DNA of 64,000 nucleotides from Flavobacterium aciduliphilum (GTDB taxonomy: Bacteria > Bacteroidota > Bacteroidia > Flavobacteriales > Flavobacteriaceae), in contig NZ_QLSZ01000003.1 in NCBI RefSeq assembly GCF_003268855.1, positions 1-64,000 of the forward strand, written 5' to 3'. Both the position numbers and the translations under genes were made by a program. Of this stretch, positions 25,271 to 33,862 are shown in pieces. Position 1 is the stretch's first letter; each line of letters starts with the position of its first letter. The notes under the pieces are model-generated. The model was not told where the DNA came from, ran no database searches, and saw only the letters and a list, made by a program, of their open reading frames with translations.

Positions 25271-27373
25271 CTATTTCAAATAATTTTTAAGAATAAATCT
25301 TATATTTTTTGCAATATCGTCATGACGTTTTTTAAATAATTCATTTAATTTATTTAATGAATGTGAATCTTTATCGTCATATTTGAAGTTTACCCAATCT
25401 TGTGTAATATGATGATCATCAATATTAGAAACACTTAATCTATCACCATACTCTTTCAAAGTAAATCTTCCAATCTCAATATTTGCTTTTTCTGAAATTG
25501 GAGTAATATTCATTAATACATTTAATACATGCTTTTTATTTCTTATTTCTTTTGTGCCGTAACCAATCTTTGATGCAGTTGCAAGAGGTATCAAATGGTG
25601 ATGATGAATTGTTTCATTTAAATCTATAATTGACTGCGAGCTAACAAAATCATGAATTTCATTATTAATTGATAATAGATAGCTCATAAGATTATTTTCA
25701 AGTGATTTATTAGGCTTGTTTGTACAAGTCGACAAATAATCACTAAATTCTACTTTGCTTAAAACTTCATTATCAAGTTGGTGTATTAAACTTTCTTTAA
25801 CTTTTGGATCTTGATCTAATAACCAATTTATAATATCAATACAATCTTTATATGATTGTTCATTTTGATGACTATCATAACTACCAGAGAATAATTTTAT
25901 CCAATAAAAAGAAATTAATTTTTTTATAAACTTTTCATCATGATTATCAATATAAATAAACGCTATTGCTATAGGTAATAATAGTAGTTTATTAGTTATG
26001 TTCTTAAATTTTCTTTGTCCACAATGAATATTCAAAAAATAACATATTTTTCTAACAATTTCAATTGCATAATTCAAATTATTTTTAATGAAATCATCAT
26101 TAAGTTTTTCAAGAGAGTACTTTTGTTTAGAAAAATTTGTTGGCAATTCATTTATTGCATATTCTTTACCTGTTCTTGGATTTTTATCATTTTTAAAATA
26201 AATAATATTTAATACTTGAATAAAAAAATCAGCAAAATTATTTTGAATACCATTGTTATTAGTAAACACATCAAATCTTTCATTTAATTCAACCTCAGAA
26301 ATTATAAATTCTTTATTAATAAAATTAAATTTATTAAATAAATTTTCACTAATTTTTTTTCTAAGATCAGTGCTTTTTGAAGTTGCGCAAATTAAATCTA
26401 AAGTAGTTAATGAAGTGCCTCCAGTGTTAATATGTGAATAAGTAACAATTGCTTTTTCAATATCTTCTAAATAAATTGGATTTAAATTGTAGTTTTTTAT
26501 TCGATCTTTAATAAAATCTGAGAATTTTTCTGACCATTCATTAGAAATTTTTTCTATTTGTTCTAATATTATATCGTTTGAAGATTTCTTTTGTTTATCG
26601 GTTGACTTTTTATCATTAATAATTAAAATATGCTTTGAAAATTCCGATTCATTGAAAGTAAAATCACAAATTACTATTTTTAATTTTTCAAATTCTTTAT
26701 TGTCATATAAAGCATTTAAATTATTTTTTTGAATTGATTTCAAAATTTTTAAAACATCATAATTGAAATCAATTATCCAAAATAAAGGTACGTATGAATG
26801 TTCAATGCAACCAGAAATTAAATCAGACCTATTTTTATTAATTGAATAAAACTCCTTTCCAGTTTTGTTTAATTTCTTTGAAGAAATAATTTTAATAATT
26901 TCTTCGGGTAAATATTTATCCGCAACTAATTTATCAAACTTTAAAGAATTATATCCAAAAAGATCATTATTAATTAATTTTAAATCTAAAAACCACCTGT
27001 ATTTAAGCTGCTCAAATATAGAATCTAGCTTTATTTCTCTTTGAGCTAAGTTTAAATTTTCATAAATATTATTAAATGCATAAAAAAGTGTACTATATCT
27101 TTGTTGACCATCTAATAAATAACTATAATTTTTTGAACTTGGAGTTATATATGGTTGTTTTAAATTATTTCCAATTTCTTTACATAAAAAATTTATACTA
27201 CCTGGATCTTTATAATTTACAAGTAATGAACTTGTACATGGTATATTTGAGATTACACTTGCAATTAAGCTTTTTTGAGCTAATACATCCCAAACAAATT
27301 CACGTTGGAAACTGGGAAGAATTATTTCATTTTTTTTTATTAAATCAAATATTTCGCTAAGATTATTATTCAT
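25271..27373 (-). CDS. sspE: DUF262/DUF1524-type protein, SspE-like phosphorothioate-sensing effector
   Basis: The 700-residue protein begins with a DUF262 domain: ILPSFQREFVWD (about 17-28) and the nucleotide-binding motif LLDGQQRYSTL (about 87-97). The C-terminal part has HHHHLIPL (about 588-595) and VLMNITPISEKANIEIG, the HNH-like layout of DUF1524/GmrSD nucleases. In SspE the N-terminal domain senses phosphorothioate and hydrolyses nucleotide, which activates nicking of invading DNA. It is last in the sspBCDE operon, 10 nt after sspD. A type IV GmrSD enzyme is the alternative, but the neighbours favour SspE. Confidence 0.82.
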   Translation of the reverse strand: MNNNLSEIFDLIKKNEIILPSFQREFVWDVLAQKSLIASVISNIPCTSSLLVNYKDPGSINFLCKEIGNNLKQPYITPSSKNYSYLLDGQQRYSTLFYAFNNIYENLNLAQREIKLDSIFEQLKYRWFLDLKLINNDLFGYNSLKFDKLVADKYLPEEIIKIISSKKLNKTGKEFYSINKNRSDLISGCIEHSYVPLFWIIDFNYDVLKILKSIQKNNLNALYDNKEFEKLKIVICDFTFNESEFSKHILIINDKKSTDKQKKSSNDIILEQIEKISNEWSEKFSDFIKDRIKNYNLNPIYLEDIEKAIVTYSHINTGGTSLTTLDLICATSKSTDLRKKISENLFNKFNFINKEFIISEVELNERFDVFTNNNGIQNNFADFFIQVLNIIYFKNDKNPRTGKEYAINELPTNFSKQKYSLEKLNDDFIKNNLNYAIEIVRKICYFLNIHCGQRKFKNITNKLLLLPIAIAFIYIDNHDEKFIKKLISFYWIKLFSGSYDSHQNEQSYKDCIDIINWLLDQDPKVKESLIHQLDNEVLSKVEFSDYLSTCTNKPNKSLENNLMSYLLSINNEIHDFVSSQSIIDLNETIHHHHLIPLATASKIGYGTKEIRNKKHVLNVLMNITPISEKANIEIGRFTLKEYGDRLSVSNIDDHHITQDWVNFKYDDKDSHSLNKLNELFKKRHDDIAKNIRFILKNYLK

Positions 27374-27383
27374 GGACTAAAAA

Positions 27384-28511
27384 TTATATAAAACAACTTG
27401 CACAACCTTCCCCTTCCGATTCTAATATTTCATCTTGCCAAGAGGTAGCTGTTTTTGCTTTTAACTTGTTTCTGTTCATGCGAATATAATGTTCTTTTTT
27501 TATTGCAGAAACTCTTTCTGGTTTTTTTAGTACTTCCAATGATTCTTCCATCCAGCTATAACCTTCTTTTTCATAAACCATTGCAGCTTCATATAAGTCG
27601 GGATGCTGCTCTAATAGCCACACCCACTCTATTTTCTGTTGGTAAAAACAAAAGAAACATCCCGAGCGGCTTCTTGAGTAAGTTCCGTGTTTTACTTCTC
27701 CATCAATTTCAACTTCATATTCTATTGGTTTGTAATAGGCTGGAATACCAACTCCAGAATCATCTAATATTTTAAAAATAGCATCTATACCTAATACTTC
27801 ATCATTATCAATTAATGAGAAACTATCCAGTTTACCAACAGGATAATCAGTTGTTTTAAGCCATTGAAAAACTACTTTATTAAATAATTTAACATTAGTA
27901 TCAAGTAATGCATTTAATTTCTGCTTTTGCGTATAAGTGGTAGAAATTGGTTGATTCACATATTGTAAAATCAATTCAATATTACCCGAATTGGTATGTT
28001 TTTCATATTCTGATTTCACAAAATCAATATTGGTATTGGATAAGAATTTTTTAATTACATCTTCACTCCAAATATTTTTTCTAAATGGAAAAATGGATTG
28101 AATATTTTCTTTTTTAGAAATATAACCTTCTCTATTTTCATCACCTCTAATTCCAACATAGGAAATGGTGGGATTATCACCAATCTCTTTTTCAAAGGGT
28201 TCCAACTTCATTTTACCCGTACACCATCTTGAGGTAGCAGAAGGTAAATATCCTCCGTACATGGCTAAGAAGTGATCAAACGGATTTCCTTCTGGAGAAT
28301 TTACCTCATCTATTGATTTATATAAACGAATATTTTTACCTAATACTGAGTTCAATTTATTGATTAGGTCATAGGTTTCCGTTAATTCTTTTCCAGTGTC
28401 GCAAGTATAATACTCTACATTAATATCTGGATGCTTTTGACTCATATATATTGCTAAAGCAGCACTATCTTTACCACCCGAAATTCCTAAAACATGTTTA
28501 ATTTCGCTCAT
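27384..28511 (-). CDS. sspD: PAPS reductase-like ATP pyrophosphatase, SspD/DndC type
   Basis: The 375-residue protein opens with the PP-loop SGGKDSAALA (about 11-20), which activates the DNA backbone with ATP before sulfur insertion. Cysteines in SRWCTGK (about 97) and RSGCFFCFYQQ (about 283-290) are placed to hold an iron-sulfur cluster; a further CASC pair lies at the extreme C-terminus. GIRGDEN is the second conserved block. The ordinary cysteine-biosynthesis PAPS reductase (CysH) is shorter and lacks this layout. It lies 5 nt after the ATPase and 10 nt before sspE. Confidence 0.87.
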   Translation of the reverse strand: MSEIKHVLGISGGKDSAALAIYMSQKHPDINVEYYTCDTGKELTETYDLINKLNSVLGKNIRLYKSIDEVNSPEGNPFDHFLAMYGGYLPSATSRWCTGKMKLEPFEKEIGDNPTISYVGIRGDENREGYISKKENIQSIFPFRKNIWSEDVIKKFLSNTNIDFVKSEYEKHTNSGNIELILQYVNQPISTTYTQKQKLNALLDTNVKLFNKVVFQWLKTTDYPVGKLDSFSLIDNDEVLGIDAIFKILDDSGVGIPAYYKPIEYEVEIDGEVKHGTYSRSRSGCFFCFYQQKIEWVWLLEQHPDLYEAAMVYEKEGYSWMEESLEVLKKPERVSAIKKEHYIRMNRNKLKAKTATSWQDEILESEGEGCASCFI

Positions 28512-28516
28512 AATTT

Positions 28517-31500
28517 TTATTTTTTAAATTCAGATGCAAGCAATTCATATAGAATTTGTTTTCTTAAATCATCATCTAAATTGGCAATATTATTACTTAT
28601 TTCTTGTTTACTCTTCAAATAGGCTTTACTAATTTTTGAATTTACGAGAATGTTTTTTTGTTTATAATTACCCGTTTCATCTATAAAATCAAATAATACT
28701 AATTTTTGAGATTTTTTATTGTTTTCATCATGAATAATAGAAGCTAATTTCAATCCTTTAATAGATTCTTTAATATTCTTAATTAATTGAAATTCTTCTT
28801 CATCTTGAATGCTTTCAATAGATCTGCCTAATACTGCATCTGCAATAGATTTTATCCATGAATTTCTATCCTCTAACAATGAAGTTATTCTTCTGAAGAA
28901 TACATTTTGATTAGAACTCAATAAATCAGGCTTGACATTTTTTAAACTTTCAACAATATGGGTTTTATATTCAATAAAATCATTTTTATCACAATCAAAT
29001 GATTGCAAAATTATTTTTTCAATTCTATAAATTAATTCATTAAAACAACCTTTTAACTCGTCAATTGAATTATCAATTTCGATAAAAAAATTATCTACTA
29101 TACTACTATCATCGTTAAAAGTAAGCATATGAAAACCTAAAGCATTTGGAAATTGTACCAATAAAGCATCTTCAGGATCTTTTGCGTTTTTAATTGCATC
29201 TCTAAGTCTTATAGTATTAAGAGATAGGTTATTTGTATTGACAGCATAAGCATTCAATGCTCTGTAAAATTTTAAATAGTTTCCAAAAATAGCTAATAGC
29301 AAACTATTTCTTCCTTCAAATTCAGTATTAGTTATTTTTTTATATTTTTCAATTAAACTGATATTAATATTTTTATCATTAAATGATTTAATAGAATAAT
29401 TTCGAGGTGCTTTATGAATTAAGTCTAATATATCATCTGATAGATAGGGAACAAAACCACTCACTTCATGAAATAATGCATAATCTTCTTTTTTTATAAT
29501 TAAAAAAAGAGGTATCCAAAACTCAATAAAACCACTTTTTAATTTAAATGGTTTAGACTTTAAAATGTCGTATAATTCACCTAAATTTCTTCTAGAATTA
29601 CTTGCCTCAATGATGAATTTGTTACATTCATCCCAAAGGTATTTGAATGAAGTAGCAGTTGGTATATTATAAGTATAAAATTCGTTTGAATTATTATGTA
29701 TCCCAGTATTTTTTATAAGACTTAAATAAATAGATTTCTCTGGGGGAAATTTAGAATCTTCAAATCCTAAATTTGGCTTATCCATAAACTCTAAAACTTT
29801 TCTCATCAGTAATCTTCGTGCCAAATTAATTTGAGGACTCAAAAATTCTCTATTGAACAATTCATTTTTAATTTTTGGAGCTTTATAGAATTCTTTATCA
29901 CAAATATCAGACAAAATGCCATTTAAGTCTTTTTTAGATTTCACATTTACTTTCTTACCTGAACGATACCATAAATTTGAATTTGAATTTGTATATAAAT
30001 TTTGCAAGACTAACCTGTTTAATCTATTTGTATGATGTTGCAATTCTTCATTTAATAGTTTACATGCATTTATGTCTGAACTAAACTTTTTTAGTAAAAT
30101 TTTATACTTGTTAACGGTAAAAATCTCATTATAGATCTCATCCGAATTTTTATAAACAACATATAAGTCACTTTTATTATTTTCGGAAATTAATTCAATA
30201 TCTTTAATCTTAATTTTTGAATTAAAAATCAAGTTAATATAACCATCAACAGATCCTTCAGCTCGTTTAATATCATTAATTTCATTTAATATTTTATATT
30301 CAAAGTATCTCGGAGTACCTGTTTCGTAAGAATGTTTCTTTGCATTTTCAACTGGAAAGGATATCAATTTTATCAATTCATCTGCAATTGAGAAATTAAC
30401 CTCAATTTCTTTAGAAACATTAGTCAACTCCTGCTCAATATCTATATCGGTTCCTTCTAAAAAGTTTAATTTATTACTGTGTTTATAAAATCTTATAATG
30501 CCAGATTTTTCTAATTTTTCAATTGCTTTGTTTAATAAAATAATATCAAATTTTGTAGTAAGATTTAGGTAATTTACTGCAAATTCTTTATCGAATTTAC
30601 CACCGGTTTTACAAAAAATATTAACCAGACAAACTGTTTTTATTATTTCTGAAGCTAAATAATAATCTTCAGAAAAATTTAATTCGGCTCTTTCAAGAGC
30701 TCTCATTGATGATAACCATTGAGGTCGGTGTGGATTATTATAATTTTGAATATCACTCGATAGAGTTTGAATTAAATAATCGTAAACAGCATTAACATTA
30801 AAAAAACTTAAATCTTCCGAATTATCATAGGATTTTGAAAAATCATTTAGAAATGTAAATAAAGACCTTTCATTTTGGCCATATCGCTGTAATGATTGAA
30901 CCAATATATTAGCTGATAGCCAGTCTAATGGATAAAGTTTGTTAAACAACGAAGAGGCATTTGATCGACTATAATTAACTAAATTAGATTGGATAATCTC
31001 ATTGTTTAATTTTTCAAATTCGATTATTTTTGATTTAGGAATATCAATATTTTCTAATTGCTTACTCGCAAAAAACAATAACTGCTCAACAGGTTCATTA
31101 AATAATAATTCTACAAATCTTCCTTTAATTTTTTCCCATTCCTGTTTTTCAATTATTTCAAGAGATGAAGAATACGAAATAAAGTTTTGATGCAATGTAA
31201 TAACAAAATAAGTCTGCTTTTCTGCATCATTTACCCATTCTGAAACTAGTTGTAATAAATATAAGTCGTTACTTCCTTTATTTTTATTGATATATTCAAG
31301 AAACTTTCCAAATTCATCTATTAAAATAACAAATCCATTTTTCTTTTTTTCCGCAGCTTGCCTTCTTTCTTCTAGCTCATCAATAATATCTCTTGAACTT
31401 GAATCTGTATCTAGCCCAAGAGATTTTTGAAAAGCAAAAGTTAAACTCGTTGAATCACCAAGTATTTTAAGAAATTGATAGGATTTACACTTGTCGTTTG

Positions 31501-31723
31501 TAACAGAACTAAAATAAATTTTCTTTTTAAGTAAATTTTTTTCTAAAGCCCAAAGAAAAGAGGACTTACCTGTACCATAATTACCAATTATTGTAAATGA
31601 TTTTGTAGAACTTTTTTCACTTCCAAAAATTCGTTCAAATATTTTTGTAGCATTTGGCGTGACAATATAATTTAAATCCTTAGATGCATCACGAATAATG
31701 TTAGTTGATATATTATAATCCAC
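28517..31723 (-). CDS. sspC: Large P-loop ATPase, SspC-like
   Basis: The 1068-residue protein has Walker A GNYGTGKSSFLW (about 47-58) and Walker B FVILIDEFGKFLEY (about 129-142), followed by a long helical region with no other recognised domain. SspC supplies ATP hydrolysis in single-strand phosphorothioation. The start overlaps the end of the DUF4007 gene by 11 nt and the PAPS-reductase-like gene follows after 5 nt, an invariant feature of ssp loci. BREX-type ATPases such as BrxC have a similar Walker arrangement, but no PglZ or PglX gene is present. Confidence 0.8.
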   Translation of the reverse strand: MDYNISTNIIRDASKDLNYIVTPNATKIFERIFGSEKSSTKSFTIIGNYGTGKSSFLWALEKNLLKKKIYFSSVTNDKCKSYQFLKILGDSTSLTFAFQKSLGLDTDSSSRDIIDELEERRQAAEKKKNGFVILIDEFGKFLEYINKNKGSNDLYLLQLVSEWVNDAEKQTYFVITLHQNFISYSSSLEIIEKQEWEKIKGRFVELLFNEPVEQLLFFASKQLENIDIPKSKIIEFEKLNNEIIQSNLVNYSRSNASSLFNKLYPLDWLSANILVQSLQRYGQNERSLFTFLNDFSKSYDNSEDLSFFNVNAVYDYLIQTLSSDIQNYNNPHRPQWLSSMRALERAELNFSEDYYLASEIIKTVCLVNIFCKTGGKFDKEFAVNYLNLTTKFDIILLNKAIEKLEKSGIIRFYKHSNKLNFLEGTDIDIEQELTNVSKEIEVNFSIADELIKLISFPVENAKKHSYETGTPRYFEYKILNEINDIKRAEGSVDGYINLIFNSKIKIKDIELISENNKSDLYVVYKNSDEIYNEIFTVNKYKILLKKFSSDINACKLLNEELQHHTNRLNRLVLQNLYTNSNSNLWYRSGKKVNVKSKKDLNGILSDICDKEFYKAPKIKNELFNREFLSPQINLARRLLMRKVLEFMDKPNLGFEDSKFPPEKSIYLSLIKNTGIHNNSNEFYTYNIPTATSFKYLWDECNKFIIEASNSRRNLGELYDILKSKPFKLKSGFIEFWIPLFLIIKKEDYALFHEVSGFVPYLSDDILDLIHKAPRNYSIKSFNDKNINISLIEKYKKITNTEFEGRNSLLLAIFGNYLKFYRALNAYAVNTNNLSLNTIRLRDAIKNAKDPEDALLVQFPNALGFHMLTFNDDSSIVDNFFIEIDNSIDELKGCFNELIYRIEKIILQSFDCDKNDFIEYKTHIVESLKNVKPDLLSSNQNVFFRRITSLLEDRNSWIKSIADAVLGRSIESIQDEEEFQLIKNIKESIKGLKLASIIHDENNKKSQKLVLFDFIDETGNYKQKNILVNSKISKAYLKSKQEISNNIANLDDDLRKQILYELLASEFKK

Positions 31724-32600
31724 GGCGGTAATATTTTTGTAAAAGGTTTATTTTAAATTCTTCGCTATCTGCTTTTATTTGTATTTGTCTAATACCAGCA
31801 TCGTCATTAAATATAAATTCTGAATATTCACGGCATAAATTCTCTATAATTATTTCTAAACCTTCATTTGAAATTACAAAATATGATCCAAGAGTTTTTC
31901 TAATATCTTTAAACTGGATAGCAGAATTATTCTCATATAAATCAAATAAACAGTAGCCGAAAATTTCTAATGGAAAGTCAGAACGATTTTCCTTATTTAA
32001 TTTATAAGTGATTACTCCATTTTCTCTACTAATTGAAGAAATAAGATTTAATTCAATTAAAGGGGAATTAAAGTCATCCTCTATAGATTTTAGAGTCCTA
32101 ACTCCTGAAAAATAACTTTGAATAAAAACTTTAAAATCGGAACTTAAGGTATTTTCACTAGTCTCTCTAGAAGAAGATTCAGCTATTTTTACTTTAATGA
32201 AATTAATTATCTGTCTTTCGTCAAATTCATTACTTATTCTTTCATTAGTAAAGTCAGAAAAAATTAGTTTATAAATACTTGCAATGTCTACAGTACAAAC
32301 CAAATACTGCAATAACCACAAAGTACCCTCATCCTCTAAATATCTATCAAAACCTCCATTAGCTGAAAATATTATTTTTGCTATATCGGTAAGTTTTCTT
32401 TCTTCATTAATTAAGCCAAAAGCTCTAAGCCAATACTGAATTGACTGAACCATATTTTTACCAACTCCAAGATTTAAAATAGCTTCTTCAAGATTTTGAA
32501 ATCCACTATATCTTTGACTATCAATAAACTCAACACCTTTCAATAACCACTGTTGTCTACAATGAAACGTATCGTGTCCGGAAAATTTTAAATTACTCAT
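31713..32600 (-). CDS. sspB: DUF4007 protein, SspB-like
   Basis: The 295-residue protein begins with the DUF4007 signature FSGHDTFHCRQQWLLKG (about 5-21) and LGVGKNMVQSIQYWLRAFGL (about 44-63). In SspABCD the SspB component is a DNA nickase that opens the strand for sulfur insertion. It is first in the minus-strand operon and overlaps the ATPase start by 11 nt. The assignment rests on domain plus order; DUF4007 also occurs in other PAPS-reductase loci. Confidence 0.83.
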   Translation of the reverse strand: MSNLKFSGHDTFHCRQQWLLKGVEFIDSQRYSGFQNLEEAILNLGVGKNMVQSIQYWLRAFGLINEERKLTDIAKIIFSANGGFDRYLEDEGTLWLLQYLVCTVDIASIYKLIFSDFTNERISNEFDERQIINFIKVKIAESSSRETSENTLSSDFKVFIQSYFSGVRTLKSIEDDFNSPLIELNLISSISRENGVITYKLNKENRSDFPLEIFGYCLFDLYENNSAIQFKDIRKTLGSYFVISNEGLEIIIENLCREYSEFIFNDDAGIRQIQIKADSEEFKINLLQKYYRRGL

Positions 32601-32794
32601 TATTTATATTTGATGATGCAAATTATAAAAATGGATGAAGTTCTCCAATTAAATAGAAACATATTTTTAAGTATTTTATCAACAAACAAAAAAATATTTT
32701 AAAATAATGAATATCAATTATTTAAATACTTAAAATCTAAAAGTATAGATTATGTTTAATATAATTTATATTTTTAGATTTTAAAATTTAACCT
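32601..32794. promoter_or_regulatory. Divergent promoter region of the sspBCDE operon
   Basis: A 194-nt very AT-rich gap between divergent genes that must contain the sspB promoter and that of the 108-aa gene. No clear consensus box or operator palindrome could be fixed. Confidence 0.35.
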
Positions 32795-33121
32795 ATGAAT
32801 CATTCTAGTTTCACCATAAACAAATCCAAGCTATTAAAAGAATTAAACCTTATTGCAAAAGTTATTGGAAGAAAATCTAAACAAACTAAAAATATAGTCG
32901 CTGAATTGACAATAACGGATAATTTATTGACGATTGTTTTGCCCGGTATAAAAGAAACCATTGAATGCTTCACTTTTAGTTCTGCAAAGGCAACACTACG
33001 TTTTTATTATTTTAAAGATTTAATTGAAACCTCAAATAACCCTGAAATAGAGTGTACTATTTTTGATAACGAATTAAGAATAGGTACCACAGCCATTGCT
33101 GTGAAAACCACTTTTTTTTGA
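32795..33121 (+). CDS. Hypothetical protein, 108 aa
   Basis: The sequence alternates helices and strands (FTINKSKLLKELNLIAKVIG, then VAELTITDNLLTIVLPGIKE). This order resembles one domain of a DNA sliding clamp (DnaN: start helix, then strands on LP-type turns), but the similarity is only by eye and the protein is a third of clamp length. It is divergent from sspB. The role is unknown. Confidence 0.5.
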   Translation: MNHSSFTINKSKLLKELNLIAKVIGRKSKQTKNIVAELTITDNLLTIVLPGIKETIECFTFSSAKATLRFYYFKDLIETSNNPEIECTIFDNELRIGTTAIAVKTTFF

Positions 33122-33149
33122 AAATGATCGCATATTAAGAAGTATACAA

Positions 33150-33362
33150 TTGCCTGTAAACTATACTCATTATCATTTACTACAATTAGAACGTAAAGGA
33201 TTTACTATTGAAGAATTACGATTTAATAATCTAGAATTTGAGGTGTATGCAGCAAAAAGGGAATTGAACAAAAATATTCAGTATGTAAGCGATATACTTG
33301 GCTTGTATGGGGTTACTTCGAGTGAAATTAGGGAATTGATAGATGAAAAATTAAAATTATAA
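33150..33362 (+). CDS. Hypothetical protein, 70 aa
   Basis: A 70-codon frame from a TTG start, with a helical sequence (HYHLLQLERKGFTIEELRFN) and a C-terminal SEIRELIDEKLKL helix. It follows the 108-aa gene by 28 nt. No ATG is available in frame, so the start is uncertain. Confidence 0.45.
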   Translation: MPVNYTHYHLLQLERKGFTIEELRFNNLEFEVYAAKRELNKNIQYVSDILGLYGVTSSEIRELIDEKLKL

Positions 33363-33371
33363 AAAAATTAA

Positions 33372-33554
33372 CTTACTCAATACCATAGTGAGCTAACATA
33401 TTTTGGCAAGGAGTACCATTTAGAAAAGATAGAATATAGTGCAGGTTTCCGTTTCTTTAATAACATTAATAAGTATAGATTTGTACCATTCCATTTTTTA
33501 AATAATAACAAAAAAATTATTAAATTTGTTATATCAAGTTGTGAAAAGACATAA
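33372..33554 (+). pseudogene. Possible C-terminal remnant of a lost gene
   Basis: An open frame of 60 codons without an ATG starts just after a stop and reads YFGKEYHLEKIEYSAGFRFF, then NKYRFVPFHFLNNNKKI, ending FVISSCEKT. It looks like the end of a real protein rather than chance translation. The opposite-strand ORF is rejected. It may be the tail of a gene deleted at the island edge. Confidence 0.3.
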
Positions 33555-33632
33555 ACCAATTTAAATAAAAAACATGTTGGGTCTCTACATAAACTAATTT
33601 TGATTAATAGTAATTATATAAATAGAAATAAA

Positions 33633-33794
33633 ATGGCTAAATATTACGGAAAAATTAGATTAAAATCGGGAGGTCATCCTATAAATGTTAGTGTTGAAGC
33701 CTCTACTAATTCTGCTGCAACTAAAGCTATCGAGGCACAATATGCAGGGCAAATTCAGTCTTGGGCTAAACAAATGTCAACAACACCAAATTAA
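33633..33794 (+). CDS. Small protein, 53 aa, hypothetical
   Basis: The ATG at 33633 (MAKYYGKIRLKSGGHPINVS) is preferred to one 33 nt upstream because the intervening residues (SNYINRNK) look untranslated. The protein has a strand-rich N-terminus and an Ala-rich helix (NSAATKAIEAQYAGQIQSW). It is followed by a strong terminator, so it is an independent transcript. No function is known. Confidence 0.55.
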   Translation: MAKYYGKIRLKSGGHPINVSVEASTNSAATKAIEAQYAGQIQSWAKQMSTTPN

Positions 33795-33811
33795 TGATTG
33801 TTTGTTTTAAT

Positions 33812-33850
33812 GCTAAAAAAGAAAGGATTTTAACTCCTTTCTTTTTTAGC
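33812..33850. terminator. Bidirectional terminator
   Basis: GCTAAAAAAGAAAGGA and TCCTTTCTTTTTTAGC form a perfect 16-bp stem around a 7-nt loop. It separates the 53-aa gene from the convergent FISUMP gene and should work in both directions. Confidence 0.85.
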
Positions 33851-33862
33851 ATCTTTTTAATA

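Noticed and set aside
25271..32600. BREX or Dnd system
   Set aside because: No PglZ/PglX for BREX and no DndD/DndE for Dnd; DUF4007, large ATPase, PP-loop protein and DUF262 order fits Ssp better.
33377..33559. Minus-strand 60-codon ORF
   Set aside because: The opposite frame reads more like protein (possible gene remnant); this one is a leucine-rich shadow.
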